Below, one piece after another: positions 1 to 12,475 of a stretch of DNA of 64,000 nucleotides. The notes beneath the pieces were generated by a model that ran no database searches, was not told the origin of the DNA, and saw only the letters and a list, made by a program, of their open reading frames with translations. The stretch's first letter is position 1; each line of letters opens with the position of its first letter. Source of the stretch: Thermohalobaculum sp039187815 (GTDB taxonomy: Bacteria > Pseudomonadota > Alphaproteobacteria > Rhodobacterales > Rhodobacteraceae); the NCBI GenBank assembly GCA_039187815.1, contig JBCCZI010000005.1, positions 18,975-82,974 of the forward strand. Direction: 5' to 3'. The translations under genes were made by a program, and so were the position numbers.

Positions 1-53
1 ACCGCCGCGGCCGGCACACTCAGCATGGTACAGGCGATCAGGACGTCGCGCAT
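1..53 (-). CDS. Partial gene: N-terminus of a probable secreted protein
   Basis: Reading leftward from 53 gives MRDVLIACTMLSVPAAA and then leaves the window. A strong Shine-Dalgarno GGAGGA lies about 7 bases before this ATG (reverse complement of 60-65). The hydrophobic stretch ending in an Ala-rich segment looks like the start of a signal peptide. Only about 17 codons are visible, so no function can be given. The gene is divergent from cobT, and the 200 bases between them should carry both promoters. The call rests on the ribosome-binding site and the signal-like composition only. Confidence 0.45.
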   Translation of the reverse strand, partial: MRDVLIACTMLSVPAAA

Positions 54-251
54 CGCCGCTTCCTCCGCCATTGAGAGTTCACATCGCGAGGCCCACTGTC
101 GGGCGAACAGGTTAAGGAAGCGATTTCCGGCATGGTTACCGACCGCGAGGACTGGCATTGTCGCTGGGCCATGCCCTGGGCTAGGGAGGTCGGCATGCTC
201 CAGACCCGGCCCATTCCCGGTGCCGACCCAGCCCAAACCAAGTGAAGCCCA
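54..251. promoter_or_regulatory. Divergent intergenic region upstream of cobT
   Basis: This is a non-coding gap of about 200 bases between the leftward partial gene and cobT. It must hold the promoters for both directions, but no clear -35/-10 pair is recognisable. The stretch 170-215 weakly resembles the 3' part of a cobalamin riboswitch (a GACC element before cobT), but the conserved 5' core is absent, so it is not annotated as one. Confidence 0.3.
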
Positions 252-1289
252 ATGCTCCCACACCTCTCCATCGCCCCGCCTGATCCAGACGTTGCCCAGC
301 GCGTCGCCGAGCGCATCGGCGGCAAGGCCATGCCCCCCGGCGCGCTCGGCAAGATCGCCGACCTAGCGGCCGCCCTTGCGATCGCCCAGAACTCCGAGGA
401 GCCGGCGGCCGACCCGGCCCGCCTGCTGATCTTCGCTGCGGATCATGGGTTGGTGGATGAGGGCGTCTCGGTCTGGCCCCAGGATGTGACGCAGCTGATG
501 GTCGACACCTTTCTCTCCGGCCGGGCAGCGGCGCCGGTGCTTGCGAAAAGTGCTGGGGTTGCGGTGCGGGTCTATGACGCCGGGGTTGCCGGTCCGCTGG
601 CGCCGCGGGAGGGCTTGGTGCAGGCCGGCATTCGTCCCGGCACGCGCAACGCGGCGCAGGAGGATGCGTTGACCGCCGAGGAGGTCGCGGCGGCCCTGGC
701 CTATGGCGCGGAGGCGGCCGAGACGGCTGCGTCCGAGGGCGCTCGGGTCATCGCGCTCGGCGAGATGGGGATCGGCAACACCGCGACCGCAGCCTTGCTC
801 GGCAGCGCGGTGGCGGGGCTCGCACTCGCACCTTTGGTGGGCCCGGGCGCAGGCGTCGGGCCCGCGGGCCTTGCGCCCAAACTGGCCGCGGTCGAGCGGG
901 CGCGGGCCCGCCGGCCGGGCACGCTGGCGCCAGAGGCGGCGCTGGCGGCCTTCGGAGGGCTCGAGATCGCTGCCATGGCCGGAGCGGTCATTGGCGGCGC
1001 ATCGGCAGGCTTGGCCGTGGTGGTCGACGGGTTCATCGCAACGGCGGCGGCGCTGGTCGCGATCAAGGCCCGGCCCGAGGCGCGGCGTGCCTGCCTCTTC
1101 GCCCATCGCGGGGCGGAGCCGGGGCACGCGCTGTTGCTCGAGGCGCTCGAAGCCGACCCGCCGCTCGATCTTGGCTTGCGGCTTGGCGAGGGGACCGGCG
1201 CGGTGCTGGCGGTGCCTCTGTTGCGGGCAGCGGCGGCGGTCCTCTCCGACATGGCGAGTCTGGCCGATATCGGCTTCGAGGGGCCATGA
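252..1289 (+). CDS. cobT: Nicotinate-nucleotide--dimethylbenzimidazole phosphoribosyltransferase
   Basis: CobT transfers phosphoribose from nicotinate mononucleotide to 5,6-dimethylbenzimidazole, giving alpha-ribazole phosphate for the lower ligand of cobalamin. The 345-residue length fits the family. Family motifs include FAADHGLVDEGVS near residue 67 and the C-terminal GEMGIGNTATAAL region near residue 173. It is followed immediately by cobS, whose ATG overlaps the cobT stop, so the four cob genes form a translationally coupled operon. The ATG at 252 follows a weak purine-rich stretch (aagtgaag). The protein is cytoplasmic. Confidence 0.95.
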   Translation: MLPHLSIAPPDPDVAQRVAERIGGKAMPPGALGKIADLAAALAIAQNSEEPAADPARLLIFAADHGLVDEGVSVWPQDVTQLMVDTFLSGRAAAPVLAKSAGVAVRVYDAGVAGPLAPREGLVQAGIRPGTRNAAQEDALTAEEVAAALAYGAEAAETAASEGARVIALGEMGIGNTATAALLGSAVAGLALAPLVGPGAGVGPAGLAPKLAAVERARARRPGTLAPEAALAAFGGLEIAAMAGAVIGGASAGLAVVVDGFIATAAALVAIKARPEARRACLFAHRGAEPGHALLLEALEADPPLDLGLRLGEGTGAVLAVPLLRAAAAVLSDMASLADIGFEGP

Positions 1290-2047
1290 GGCACGGGGCG
1301 GTAAACCCCGTGGCCGAGGCGCGGCGCTTCCTCAGCGCGCTCCAGTTCCTCACCCGCTTGCCTGTGCCGGACCCTGGTTGGGAGGAGGGGCGCCTCCGCC
1401 TCGCCAGCCGCTATTTTGGCGCCGTCGGTCTGATCGTGGGCGCCATTGCGGCGCTGGTCTGGGCCGGTGCGGCGCTGGTGTTGCCGCCGATGGTGGCGGC
1501 GCTCTTGGCTACCAGCGCGGCCATCCTCGTCTCGGGCGGACTGCATGAGGACGGGTTCGCCGACACCGCCGACGGGCTGCTCGGAACGCGTGATCGTCAA
1601 CGGGCGCTCGAGATCATGCGCGACAGCCGCATCGGCACCTATGGCGCGCTGGCCTTGGTGCTGAGCGTGGGTCTGCGGGCCGCGGCGCTCGGCGCTCTGC
1701 CGATGGCCGAGGGGATGCTCGCGCTGATCCTCGCCTCCACCACCGGGCGCGCGCTGATGGTTCCGGCGATCGCACTTGCTCCCTATGCGCGCAACGAGGG
1801 GCTTGGCCGCGGCGTCGAGGGCGCCGGTGCCACGGAGACCATCGCGGCTGCCAGCACGGCGGGCCTCGTCTCGCTGTTTGCGGGCGCATCGGGCTTGTTG
1901 GCCCTTGTGGTCGCGGCGGTGCTGGCCTGGGGGCTGCTGCTCTGGATGCGCCGACGGCTCGGCGGATACACCGGAGACTGCCTCGGCGCCATCGCAGTGA
2001 CGGGTGAGACGGCTGTTCTGGTCACGCTCGCTGGGGCCTGGGCATGA
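1286..2047 (+). CDS. cobS: Adenosylcobinamide-GDP ribazoletransferase (cobalamin synthase)
   Basis: CobS joins adenosylcobinamide-GDP to alpha-ribazole or its phosphate in the membrane, the last assembly step of the nucleotide loop. The 253-residue protein is strongly hydrophobic with several membrane spans. It carries the family signatures LTRLPVP near residue 23 and GGLHEDGFADTADGLLG near residue 85, whose acidic residues bind Mg. The start ATG overlaps the cobT stop by four bases, and the end overlaps cobC by four bases, showing tight coupling. Confidence 0.94.
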   Translation: MRHGAVNPVAEARRFLSALQFLTRLPVPDPGWEEGRLRLASRYFGAVGLIVGAIAALVWAGAALVLPPMVAALLATSAAILVSGGLHEDGFADTADGLLGTRDRQRALEIMRDSRIGTYGALALVLSVGLRAAALGALPMAEGMLALILASTTGRALMVPAIALAPYARNEGLGRGVEGAGATETIAAASTAGLVSLFAGASGLLALVVAAVLAWGLLLWMRRRLGGYTGDCLGAIAVTGETAVLVTLAGAWA

Positions 2048-2571
2048 GACGGCTGTGGCTCCGCCATCCCCGTCCCGCGGTACGGCCCGGAACCTGCTAT
2101 GGCCGGCTGGACGTGGCCGAGGGTCCGACTGCGGCGGCCGAGATTGCCGCCGCGCTTCGGTTGGCCCCGCCCGTCGCGGCTGTCTGGGCCAGCCCATCGC
2201 GGCGCTGCCGGCAGCTAGCCCGCCGCCTGGCGGCACGGGACGGGGTGGCGCTCCACCTCGACACCCGGCTGCTCGAGCTGGATTTCGGGCGATGGGAGGG
2301 CATGGCTTGGGACGAGATCTCCCGCGCCGAGAGCGATCCTTGGGCAGCCGATCCGTGGGCACTGGCCCCCCCGGGCGGCGAGCGCTTTGCCGATCTCCAC
2401 GCCCGTATCGCCGCGGTTCTTGAGACCGCGCCCGACGAGGTCGCCCTGGTCTGCCATGCGGGGCCCATCCGCGCGGGCCGCATGCAGCTGGGTGGTGAGA
2501 GTTTCGAGACCGCCTTTGCGCATCCGGTTCCCTATGCCTTTCCTCTGGATCTCACCCGGGAGCCGGTCTGA
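2044..2571 (+). CDS. cobC: Histidine phosphatase, alpha-ribazole phosphatase-like
   Basis: This is a 175-residue member of the histidine phosphatase superfamily. Its position in a cobT-cobS-cobU operon supports alpha-ribazole-5'-phosphate phosphatase activity. The N-terminus reads LRHPRP, so the catalytic RH is present but the usual following Gly (RHG) is Pro. The second active-site His lies in VCHAGPIRA near residue 140, and SPSRRCRQLA with ELDFGRWEG are typical of the family. It overlaps cobS and abuts cobU. The family call is firm; the exact substrate is inferred from context. Confidence 0.85.
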   Translation: MRRLWLRHPRPAVRPGTCYGRLDVAEGPTAAAEIAAALRLAPPVAAVWASPSRRCRQLARRLAARDGVALHLDTRLLELDFGRWEGMAWDEISRAESDPWAADPWALAPPGGERFADLHARIAAVLETAPDEVALVCHAGPIRAGRMQLGGESFETAFAHPVPYAFPLDLTREPV

Positions 2572-3080
2572 TGGCCGAGATGACTCTTGTCCTAGGTGGC
2601 GCGCGTTCGGGCAAATCGGCGCGGGCGTTGGCGCTCTGCCCGGCTCCGCATGTGTTCATCGCGACGGCCGAGGCGCTCGACGGCGAGATGGCCGATCGCA
2701 TTGCCCGACACAAGGCCGAGCGTGGGCCGGATTGGGCGCTGGTGGAGGCCCCGCTTGCCCTGGCCGAGGCCGTCTCCGAAGCCGCAGCGCCCGACACAAC
2801 GCTTTTGATCGATTGCCTGACGCTTTGGCTCTCGAACCTGATGCACCATGGACGCGGGCCCGAGGCGGAGACCGCCCGGCTGCTCGCGGCGCTCGGCGCC
2901 GCACCCGGGCGGGCGGTGCTGGTCTCCAACGAGGTTGGCATGGGCCTTGCCGCGATGACCGAGCTCGGCCGGGCCTTTCGCGACGAACAGGGTTGGCTCA
3001 ACCAACGCGTGGCCGCGGCGGCGGACCGCGTGGAGTTCGTCGCCGCTGGCTTGCCCTTGGTGCTGAAGGGGACCGCCTAG
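2571..3080 (+). CDS. cobU: Adenosylcobinamide kinase / adenosylcobinamide-phosphate guanylyltransferase
   Basis: This bifunctional enzyme (called CobP in many alphaproteobacteria) phosphorylates adenosylcobinamide and then transfers GMP to give adenosylcobinamide-GDP, the CobS substrate. The 169-residue length is normal. The P-loop LGGARSGKS is at residues 8-16. Conserved LLIDCLTLWLSNL near residue 78 and VSNEVGMGL near residue 112 are family hallmarks. Its ATG shares a base with the cobC stop. It is the last gene of the cob operon. Confidence 0.95.
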   Translation: MAEMTLVLGGARSGKSARALALCPAPHVFIATAEALDGEMADRIARHKAERGPDWALVEAPLALAEAVSEAAAPDTTLLIDCLTLWLSNLMHHGRGPEAETARLLAALGAAPGRAVLVSNEVGMGLAAMTELGRAFRDEQGWLNQRVAAAADRVEFVAAGLPLVLKGTA

Positions 3081-3091
3081 GCTCCCTCCGC

Positions 3092-3487
3092 TCAGCAGTT
3101 CGACCAACCGGCGGTATAGAGACAGCCGGTGCCAGCGCTGTCCATACCACCGCGCGGCCCCTCGCCGCCGCCATATGATCAGGCGGCGTTCGGAGACTGC
3201 TCGCTGGGGCCCCAGCTGCGAATGCCTGGCTGGGCCTGCCCTATCGAGCCGATCGGATTGCCGCTGCCGAGGCGGCCCCAATGCCCTTGCGCATTCATCC
3301 AATAGTGCTCAGGGGGCATGCCGCCCTGCGCCATCATCCGAGCCGAGTGCTGATCCAACACCACGCTGATGAGTGTGTATAGCGCCTGCGCCTCGGCCGG
3401 GTCATTTTAGACCACCGCCTCGCCGAGTGCCATCACGACCCGGTCTGCCGCCGCGCGGCCGGTTCCAAGATGTCCGATCTTGTTCAT
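3092..3487 (-). pseudogene. Decayed tandem paralogue of the small secreted Gly/Tyr-rich protein
   Basis: From ATG 3487 one minus-strand frame reads MNKIGHLGTGRAAADRVV..., meets TAA at 3407-3409, continues through PPEHYWMNAQGHWGRLGSG, meets TGA at 3179-3181, and ends ...GTGCLYTAGWSNC at 3092. The segments after each stop align with the intact neighbour at 3514-3882: PAGHYWLLPNGNWGVMG matches PPEHYWMNAQGHWGRLG, and GNGCIYAGDWSNC matches GTGCLYTAGWSNC. No frame change is needed, only two nonsense codons. An N-terminal part of about 50 residues has no counterpart in the neighbour. It lies 26 bases downstream of the intact copy on the same strand. Confidence 0.7.
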
Positions 3488-3513
3488 ATCGTCTCTTCTA
3501 TCGACAATCGTGA

Positions 3514-3882
3514 TCAGCAATTCGACCAGTCGCCGGCATAGATGCAGCCATTGCCATCGCCGCCGACACCGCCCGAGGGGCCATAATCCCCACTGTAGTA
3601 AGACCAGGAGCCGTTGCCGTAGGTCTGGCCCGAGCCGCCATAGACGCCTGATCCATGGGTCGTCCCGGCGTAGATGTTGCCCAGCGGCTGCAGGTTGCCC
3701 ATAACGCCCCAATTGCCATTGGGAAGGAGCCAATAGTGCCCCGCTGGCAATCCGACGCCCGCCAGATAGGCATGGGTCTGCGAATCCACCGGCATGCCGT
3801 TGATCGTGTACGCCCCTTGGGCCGCCGCTGCGAGGCCGAGCCCGCAGGCGACCGCGAGGCCTAGTCCGAATCGTTTGATCAT
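3514..3882 (-). CDS. Small secreted Gly/Tyr-rich protein of unknown function
   Basis: This is a 122-residue protein starting MIKRFGLGLAVACGLG, a clear signal peptide with likely cleavage after AAAAQG near residue 23. The start follows GAGGA by about 8 bases. The mature part is rich in Gly, Tyr, Asn and Ser, contains GHYWLLPNGNWGVMG, and ends GCIYAGDWSNC, with two Cys that could form a disulfide. No family is recognised. A degraded tandem paralogue lies directly downstream. It is divergent from the patatin gene. Export to the periplasm or beyond is inferred from the signal peptide. Confidence 0.75.
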   Translation of the reverse strand: MIKRFGLGLAVACGLGLAAAAQGAYTINGMPVDSQTHAYLAGVGLPAGHYWLLPNGNWGVMGNLQPLGNIYAGTTHGSGVYGGSGQTYGNGSWSYYSGDYGPSGGVGGDGNGCIYAGDWSNC

Positions 3883-4106
3883 CCGCCTGTCCTCCGTCTC
3901 CGTTCTGCTGTCCATGTCCGCTCCCCGCGCGCTGGAGGTGGGGATGCCCGGCCCGCTTCGGCAACAGCGATGAGATCTCCTTGAAAATGGCGTCCGTCCC
4001 ATTTTCTGGGACGCGCTGGGCCGGCGCGATGACAGGCCGTGCGAGCCCTTCCCCAATGGCTGTGCTCCGCCTATGCTGCAGCGCGATAGAAGCGCTGGAG
4101 AGGCCC
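3883..4106. promoter_or_regulatory. Divergent promoter region with inverted repeat AAAATGG-N8-CCATTTT
   Basis: The gap separates the leftward secreted-protein gene from the rightward patatin gene. A 7-base inverted repeat, AAAATGG at 3984-3990 and CCATTTT at 3999-4005, lies in it. An overlapping second repeat, GTCCC-N7-GGGAC, sits at about 3996-4012. Either could be an operator. No core promoter is assigned with confidence. Confidence 0.35.
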
Positions 4107-5180
4107 ATGGCACGAAAGCCGCGGCACGTGAAGTCCATGAACCTGGCGCTCCAGGGCGGCGGATCCCACGGGGCCTTCACCTGGGGGGTGCTCGACCGGC
4201 TGTTCGAGGATGACCGGATCTGGATCGAGGCCATATCCGGCACCTCGGCCGGGGCCATGAACGCGGTTGTCGCGGCCCAAGGCATGTATGAGGGCCAAGC
4301 TGAGGGTGCGCGCACCCGCTTGGCCGAGTTCTGGCAGGCGGTCAGCCGCGCCGGCGCCACCTCACCGCTCAAGCGCAGTCCCTTCGATGTCGCGACGGGC
4401 AACTGGAGCCTCGACAACTCGCCGGTCTATCTTTGGCTCGATTTGGTGAACCGGCTCGCCTCGCCCTATGATCTGAACCCACTCGGCCTCAACCCGCTCC
4501 GCGACGTGGTCGAGGACTGCGTCGATTTCGCAAAGGTGCGCCAGTGCAGCGATATGGGCGTCTTCCTGTCGGCCACGAATATCGAGACCGGGCGGGCGCG
4601 GGTCTTCCATCGCCATGAGATCACGATCGACGTGGTCATGGCCTCGGCCTGCCTGCCCTTCCTGTTCCATGCGGTCGAAATCGAGGGGCAGCATTATTGG
4701 GACGGCGGGTTCGTCGGCAATCCGGTGCTCTTTCCCTTTTATGAGCACAGCCCCGCCCAGGACATCGTGATCGTCCAGATCAACCCAGTCTATCGCCCGG
4801 GCGTGCCGCGCTCGGCCCGCGATATTCTCAGCCGCGTCAACGAAATCACCTTCAACAGCTCGCTGATGAAGGAGCTGCGCGCGCTGCATTTCATGACCGA
4901 TCTGATGGACAGCCATGCCGTGCCTTGCGAGACACGCCGAGCCGTCCATGTGCACATGATCGAGGCGCGCAAGCAGATGCGACCGCTCGGTGCGTCCTCC
5001 AAGCTGAACACCGAATGGGAGTTTCTGCAGCATCTCTTCGAGATCGGGCGGGCGGCGGCGGATCGTTGGTTGCGCGAGCATTTCGACAGCCTCGGTGTGC
5101 GATCGACCCTCGATGTTCCGGCGATGTTTGGCGCGCAGTCCGACCCTTCGCAGCGGCCTGGTCGCAGCGCCGCCGAGTAA
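4107..5180 (+). CDS. Patatin-like phospholipase
   Basis: This 357-residue protein has the patatin Ser-Asp dyad. The oxyanion glycine loop LQGGGSHGAF is at residues 15-24, the nucleophile Ser47 in GTSAG at 45-49, and the Asp in WDGG near residue 199. It is therefore a predicted serine lipase or acyl hydrolase acting on membrane lipids. ATG 4107 is preferred over the upstream in-frame ATG at 3981, because GGAGAGG lies just before it and the family starts near here. No signal peptide is seen. The neighbours do not define its substrate. Confidence 0.9.
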   Translation: MARKPRHVKSMNLALQGGGSHGAFTWGVLDRLFEDDRIWIEAISGTSAGAMNAVVAAQGMYEGQAEGARTRLAEFWQAVSRAGATSPLKRSPFDVATGNWSLDNSPVYLWLDLVNRLASPYDLNPLGLNPLRDVVEDCVDFAKVRQCSDMGVFLSATNIETGRARVFHRHEITIDVVMASACLPFLFHAVEIEGQHYWDGGFVGNPVLFPFYEHSPAQDIVIVQINPVYRPGVPRSARDILSRVNEITFNSSLMKELRALHFMTDLMDSHAVPCETRRAVHVHMIEARKQMRPLGASSKLNTEWEFLQHLFEIGRAAADRWLREHFDSLGVRSTLDVPAMFGAQSDPSQRPGRSAAE

Positions 5181-5400
5181 CTGCTCGCACCGCCAAAGCT
5201 GTCGGGTGTCAAGGTCTGAACACGGCCCTCGAGATCTTCGCAAAACGCAAATGTCGCAGGCGAGGTTAACCAGCTGTTAATCTCAGTTTTCGTAAAAGTG
5301 TACACATTGATTGTCGGCCCTGGGGGGACGCGGCCGGACCAAGGTAAGCCCTGTGGGGTATGGCTTCGGTGAGAGCCTTGCCCGGTTGGAGTACTTGACG
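5181..5400. promoter_or_regulatory. Intergenic region upstream of the unknown membrane protein
   Basis: A stretch of about 220 bases, locally AT-richer at 5250-5310. It contains a near-palindrome TTAACCAGCTGTTAA at 5266-5280, a possible protein-binding site. No gene or terminator is evident. Confidence 0.3.
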
Positions 5401-6387
5401 ATGGATGGGCTGAGCGAGCCGCGAGACAAGCCACCTCGGCATGGCAAAACGGGGCGGCGGACACGGCGGCAGCCGGGACGCAGAGCGACATCCGGCGACG
5501 GGGGCGCTGACGGGGGCACTGGCGACCGACATCGTTCGGGCTCCGAGCCACCGCTCGATCTTTCGCCGCATCGAGTGCCACCCGAGCACAGCAGCGCGCC
5601 ACTCCCTTGGGACGACGATGACGGCTTTGACTGGGAAGATCCGGCCCCGCGCCGGGTGCTGGGACGCTATCTCCTGCTGGCCGTGGCCTTCGCCGGATTT
5701 GCCGCCGCAGCCGCCCAGCTTTCGGCCGGGTTGCCGGAGTATCGGCCCTTTGATCGCATTGCGGAGCGCTATGGGCCCGCCGGGGCCGGCTCGGGCGTCG
5801 GGCCCGTCGCTGCCATGGCGGTGACCGAAGCGGAGCCGCAACTGGCGTCGCTGGGGCATGACGAGCCCCGATTTGCCCGCACGATGCCGGCCGCACGCGT
5901 CGATGCACCTGCCGCCCAGCGCTTCGTCATCTCGGCCGACGAGGTTTTGGGCTATGCCGAGGGCCGAGGGCTCTCGAACCTCGCCTATGGTCTGCTCGAG
6001 GGCACCCATTGCAAGCTCGAGCCCGGTGCGGTGATCGCCTGGCACCGTGACCGGCCCGGCGGCGCCGAATGCCGGGTGCTGTTGTTCGACCGGGGATGGC
6101 TGCGTCCAGGCTGGCGGATCGAGCGGGTGACGCTCCGGCTCGGCTTTGGCACCGCGGTGCAGCTCCGCGATGACGAGCCGCGGCCGACCGCTATCCAGGA
6201 GCAGTCGCCCGAGGCGGAACTGGTGCTCGAGACGCGGCTGCTGCCAGCGCAGTTCCGGGTGATGGGACGGGTGCCGCTGCCCGGCGCACGGTTCTGGGTG
6301 GCGCTTGACCGGATCGAGCTGGTCGGGCCGGGCGATGCGACCGACTGGCACACCGCCTTTGTGCGCGGCGTCTCGCCCCTCGACTGA
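5401..6387 (+). CDS. Single-span membrane protein of unknown function
   Basis: The frame opens at 5311, but ATG 5401, about 10 bases after GGAG, is the likelier start, giving 328 residues. The first ~80 residues are hydrophilic and rich in Arg, Gly and Asp, probably disordered and cytoplasmic. One membrane helix follows (GRYLLLAVAFAGFAAAAAQL, about residues 90-110). The rest is a soluble domain with no recognised family, ending ...AFVRGVSPLD. The topology suggests a periplasmic domain. It is near mfd but separated by about 80 bases. The gene is believed because of its coherent topology and codon use; the function is unknown. Confidence 0.65.
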   Translation: MDGLSEPRDKPPRHGKTGRRTRRQPGRRATSGDGGADGGTGDRHRSGSEPPLDLSPHRVPPEHSSAPLPWDDDDGFDWEDPAPRRVLGRYLLLAVAFAGFAAAAAQLSAGLPEYRPFDRIAERYGPAGAGSGVGPVAAMAVTEAEPQLASLGHDEPRFARTMPAARVDAPAAQRFVISADEVLGYAEGRGLSNLAYGLLEGTHCKLEPGAVIAWHRDRPGGAECRVLLFDRGWLRPGWRIERVTLRLGFGTAVQLRDDEPRPTAIQEQSPEAELVLETRLLPAQFRVMGRVPLPGARFWVALDRIELVGPGDATDWHTAFVRGVSPLD

Positions 6388-6468
6388 GGGGACTGGCCCG
6401 CACGCCGTCGGCCACCGGGTCCGCTGGGGCTCTTGCCATAGACCGGGTCTGGGGATACCCCGCAGCCC

Positions 6469-9909
<3,441 letters not shown>

Positions 9910-10113
9910 TGGTGTGAGGCACCTCGGGGTGGCCGGTGCGTGGGGCACGACGAGCCGGCGCCTCGGAGCCATCGAGTGCCAACAGCTGCACGCCCGCCGG
10001 CTTCTGCCCATCGATCCCGGATTGCCTCTCCCACGCGGTGCTGGCCCTTGTACCGACGCAGCACTTGCAGATGGTGGTTAGACCGACAACACTCGGTGCC
10101 TTGGGAGGACGCG

Positions 10114-10737
10114 ATGCTTGACCTCGACCTGTTGCCCGCCTTCCTGGCCGCGGTGTTTGTGTTTGCTGTCATGCCGGGGCCGGCGGTGCTCTACTCGATC
10201 GCGCAAACCGTTGCGCGGGGACGCCGCGCCGGCGTGATGGCGGTGCTGGGTCTCAGCCTGGGCGGCATGGCCCATGTGGTGGCGGCGACGCTGGGGTTGT
10301 CGGCTGTCTTCCGCCTGGTGCCGGAGGCCTATCTGGCCGTGAAGCTTGCGGGTGCCGCCTATCTCCTGTGGTTGGCCTTTCGTATGATCTGGCCGGGCGA
10401 TGCGCGATCGGATGGGCCGCCGCCACGCACTGGTCGCAAGGCCTTTCTCGAGAGCGTGACCGTTGAGGTGCTGAACCCCAAAACAGCGATCTTTTTCATT
10501 GCGCTGCTGCCGCAGTTTACGAACCCGGGGCTGGAGAGCCCGATGTGGCTCCAGCTCTTGGTGCTCGGCACGATCTGCAATCTGATCTGGACGCTGGGGG
10601 ACCTGGTCTATGTGGCCTGTGCCGGGCAGGTGGCGGCGCGGCTGAAGCGGAGCGCCGAGGCAGAGCGGCTGGCCCGGTGGGTGGGCGGTACCGTGCTGGG
10701 CGCGCTCGGGCTGAAACTCGCGATTGAGCGCACGTGA
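10114..10737 (+). CDS. LysE/RhtB family amino-acid exporter
   Basis: This is a 207-residue hydrophobic protein with about six membrane spans and the family signature VMPGPAVLYSIAQ near residue 17, plus EVLNPKTAIFFIALLPQF near residue 120. Family members export amino acids or their derivatives across the inner membrane. ATG 10114 is chosen because GGGAGGA lies 5 bases upstream and the family starts here; the frame is open further upstream without support. It precedes a polar amino-acid ABC transporter. The substrate cannot be told from sequence. Confidence 0.9.
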   Translation: MLDLDLLPAFLAAVFVFAVMPGPAVLYSIAQTVARGRRAGVMAVLGLSLGGMAHVVAATLGLSAVFRLVPEAYLAVKLAGAAYLLWLAFRMIWPGDARSDGPPPRTGRKAFLESVTVEVLNPKTAIFFIALLPQFTNPGLESPMWLQLLVLGTICNLIWTLGDLVYVACAGQVAARLKRSAEAERLARWVGGTVLGALGLKLAIERT

Positions 10738-10889
10738 CGCGCGCACTTGACGTTGCTCCCCCCACTTGGAAGAGTGCTGGGCAATATGCGGGCATGATGG
10801 CGCAGAACGCCTCTATGTGCAGGGAATTTGGTCAGTTTGACGGGCGCCGTGAGGCCTCTGCCGCCCGTTTCAGCAGAGAGGGACAAGCG

Positions 10890-11720
10890 ATGGCGATCAA
10901 GGGACTTCTTATGGCCGGTGCGGTTGCGCTTGCGGCCAGCACGGCCGGGGCAGAGGCGCTCAAGACCGGGCTCGACGGCACCTTTGCGCCGCACGCGATG
11001 CCCAAGCTCGGCGGCGGGGTCGAGGGCTTCAATGTCGACTATGTCGAAGAGCTGCGCAAACGTCTCGGCGTTGAGATCGAGCTGACGGCCACCCAGTGGT
11101 CGGGCCTGCTCCCTGGTCTCCAGGCGGGGCAGTACGACTTCATCGCCGCGCCCACCACGCTGACCGAAGAGCGCGCCGAGAATCTGTTGTTCATCGAGGG
11201 CTACCTGAACACCGACTTCCAGTTCATGACCAAGAAGGGCGCCGAGGCGATCACCGATCTTAGCCAGTTCAAGGGCAAGACCATCGCGGTGAACAAGGGC
11301 TCGGCCTATGACAAGTGGACCCGCGATTTGGCGGATGAGGTCGGCTGGACGGTCGAGAGCTATGGCACCCAGCTTGACGCGATCCAGGCGGTGGTCTCGG
11401 GCCGCGCCTTTGCCAATGTGGCGGGCAACACGGGCGTCGCCTGGGCTGTGAAGAAAAACCCGCAGCTGGCGCTCTCTTACGTGCATTCGACGGGCAAGGT
11501 CTTCTCGACGCCGTTCCGCAAGGACTCGGTCGAGCTGCGCAACCGGATTGAGGTGGCGGTTGAGTGCATGAAGCTCGACGGCACCATCGCCGCGATGCAC
11601 GAGAAGTGGTTCGGGATCCCGCCCGCCGAAGGCTCGGCCGCCGTCACGGTCTATCCGGGCTTTGGCATGCCGGGGTTCCCGGGCTATGACCCGACCGAGC
11701 ACACGCCCGACTGCGGCTGA
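10890..11720 (+). CDS. ABC transporter substrate-binding protein, polar amino-acid family
   Basis: This is a periplasmic solute-binding protein of the SBP_bac_3 type (276 residues). The signal peptide is MAIKGLLMAGAVALAASTAGA. The mature protein has the family's FNVDYVEELRKRLG and FKGKTIAVNKGSAYDKW regions. ATG 10890 follows GAGAGGG. It heads a compact operon (ATPase 3 bases downstream, then two permeases), so it delivers a small polar solute to that importer. The C-terminal tail is rich in Gly and Pro. The solute is unknown; the nearby racemase and hydantoinase make an amino acid or its carbamoyl derivative plausible. Confidence 0.9.
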   Translation: MAIKGLLMAGAVALAASTAGAEALKTGLDGTFAPHAMPKLGGGVEGFNVDYVEELRKRLGVEIELTATQWSGLLPGLQAGQYDFIAAPTTLTEERAENLLFIEGYLNTDFQFMTKKGAEAITDLSQFKGKTIAVNKGSAYDKWTRDLADEVGWTVESYGTQLDAIQAVVSGRAFANVAGNTGVAWAVKKNPQLALSYVHSTGKVFSTPFRKDSVELRNRIEVAVECMKLDGTIAAMHEKWFGIPPAEGSAAVTVYPGFGMPGFPGYDPTEHTPDCG

Positions 11721-11723
11721 GGG

Positions 11724-12467
<744 letters not shown>

Positions 12468-12475
12468 GGCGAGAA

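Noticed and set aside
90..250. Possible cobalamin riboswitch before cobT
   Set aside because: A GACC-type element and an AGGGAGGTCGGC stretch loosely resemble the 3' half, but the conserved 5' core (GGGAA...CCCCCGCAACTG type) is missing. A covariance search would settle it.
701..2362. 553-codon minus-strand open frame
   Set aside because: Antisense shadow of cobT-cobS-cobC in GC-rich DNA; low-complexity Arg/Pro/Ala composition and no ribosome-binding site.
3179..3409. Selenocysteine or programmed readthrough at the TGA and TAA
   Set aside because: Two different stop codons, no evident recoding hairpin, and the copy looks degraded relative to its intact neighbour; pseudogene is simpler.
3407..4417. 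336-codon minus-strand open frame
   Set aside because: It crosses the antisense of patatin and the frame-shifted secreted gene. Only its last 26 codons, from ATG 3487, belong to a real (decayed) gene.
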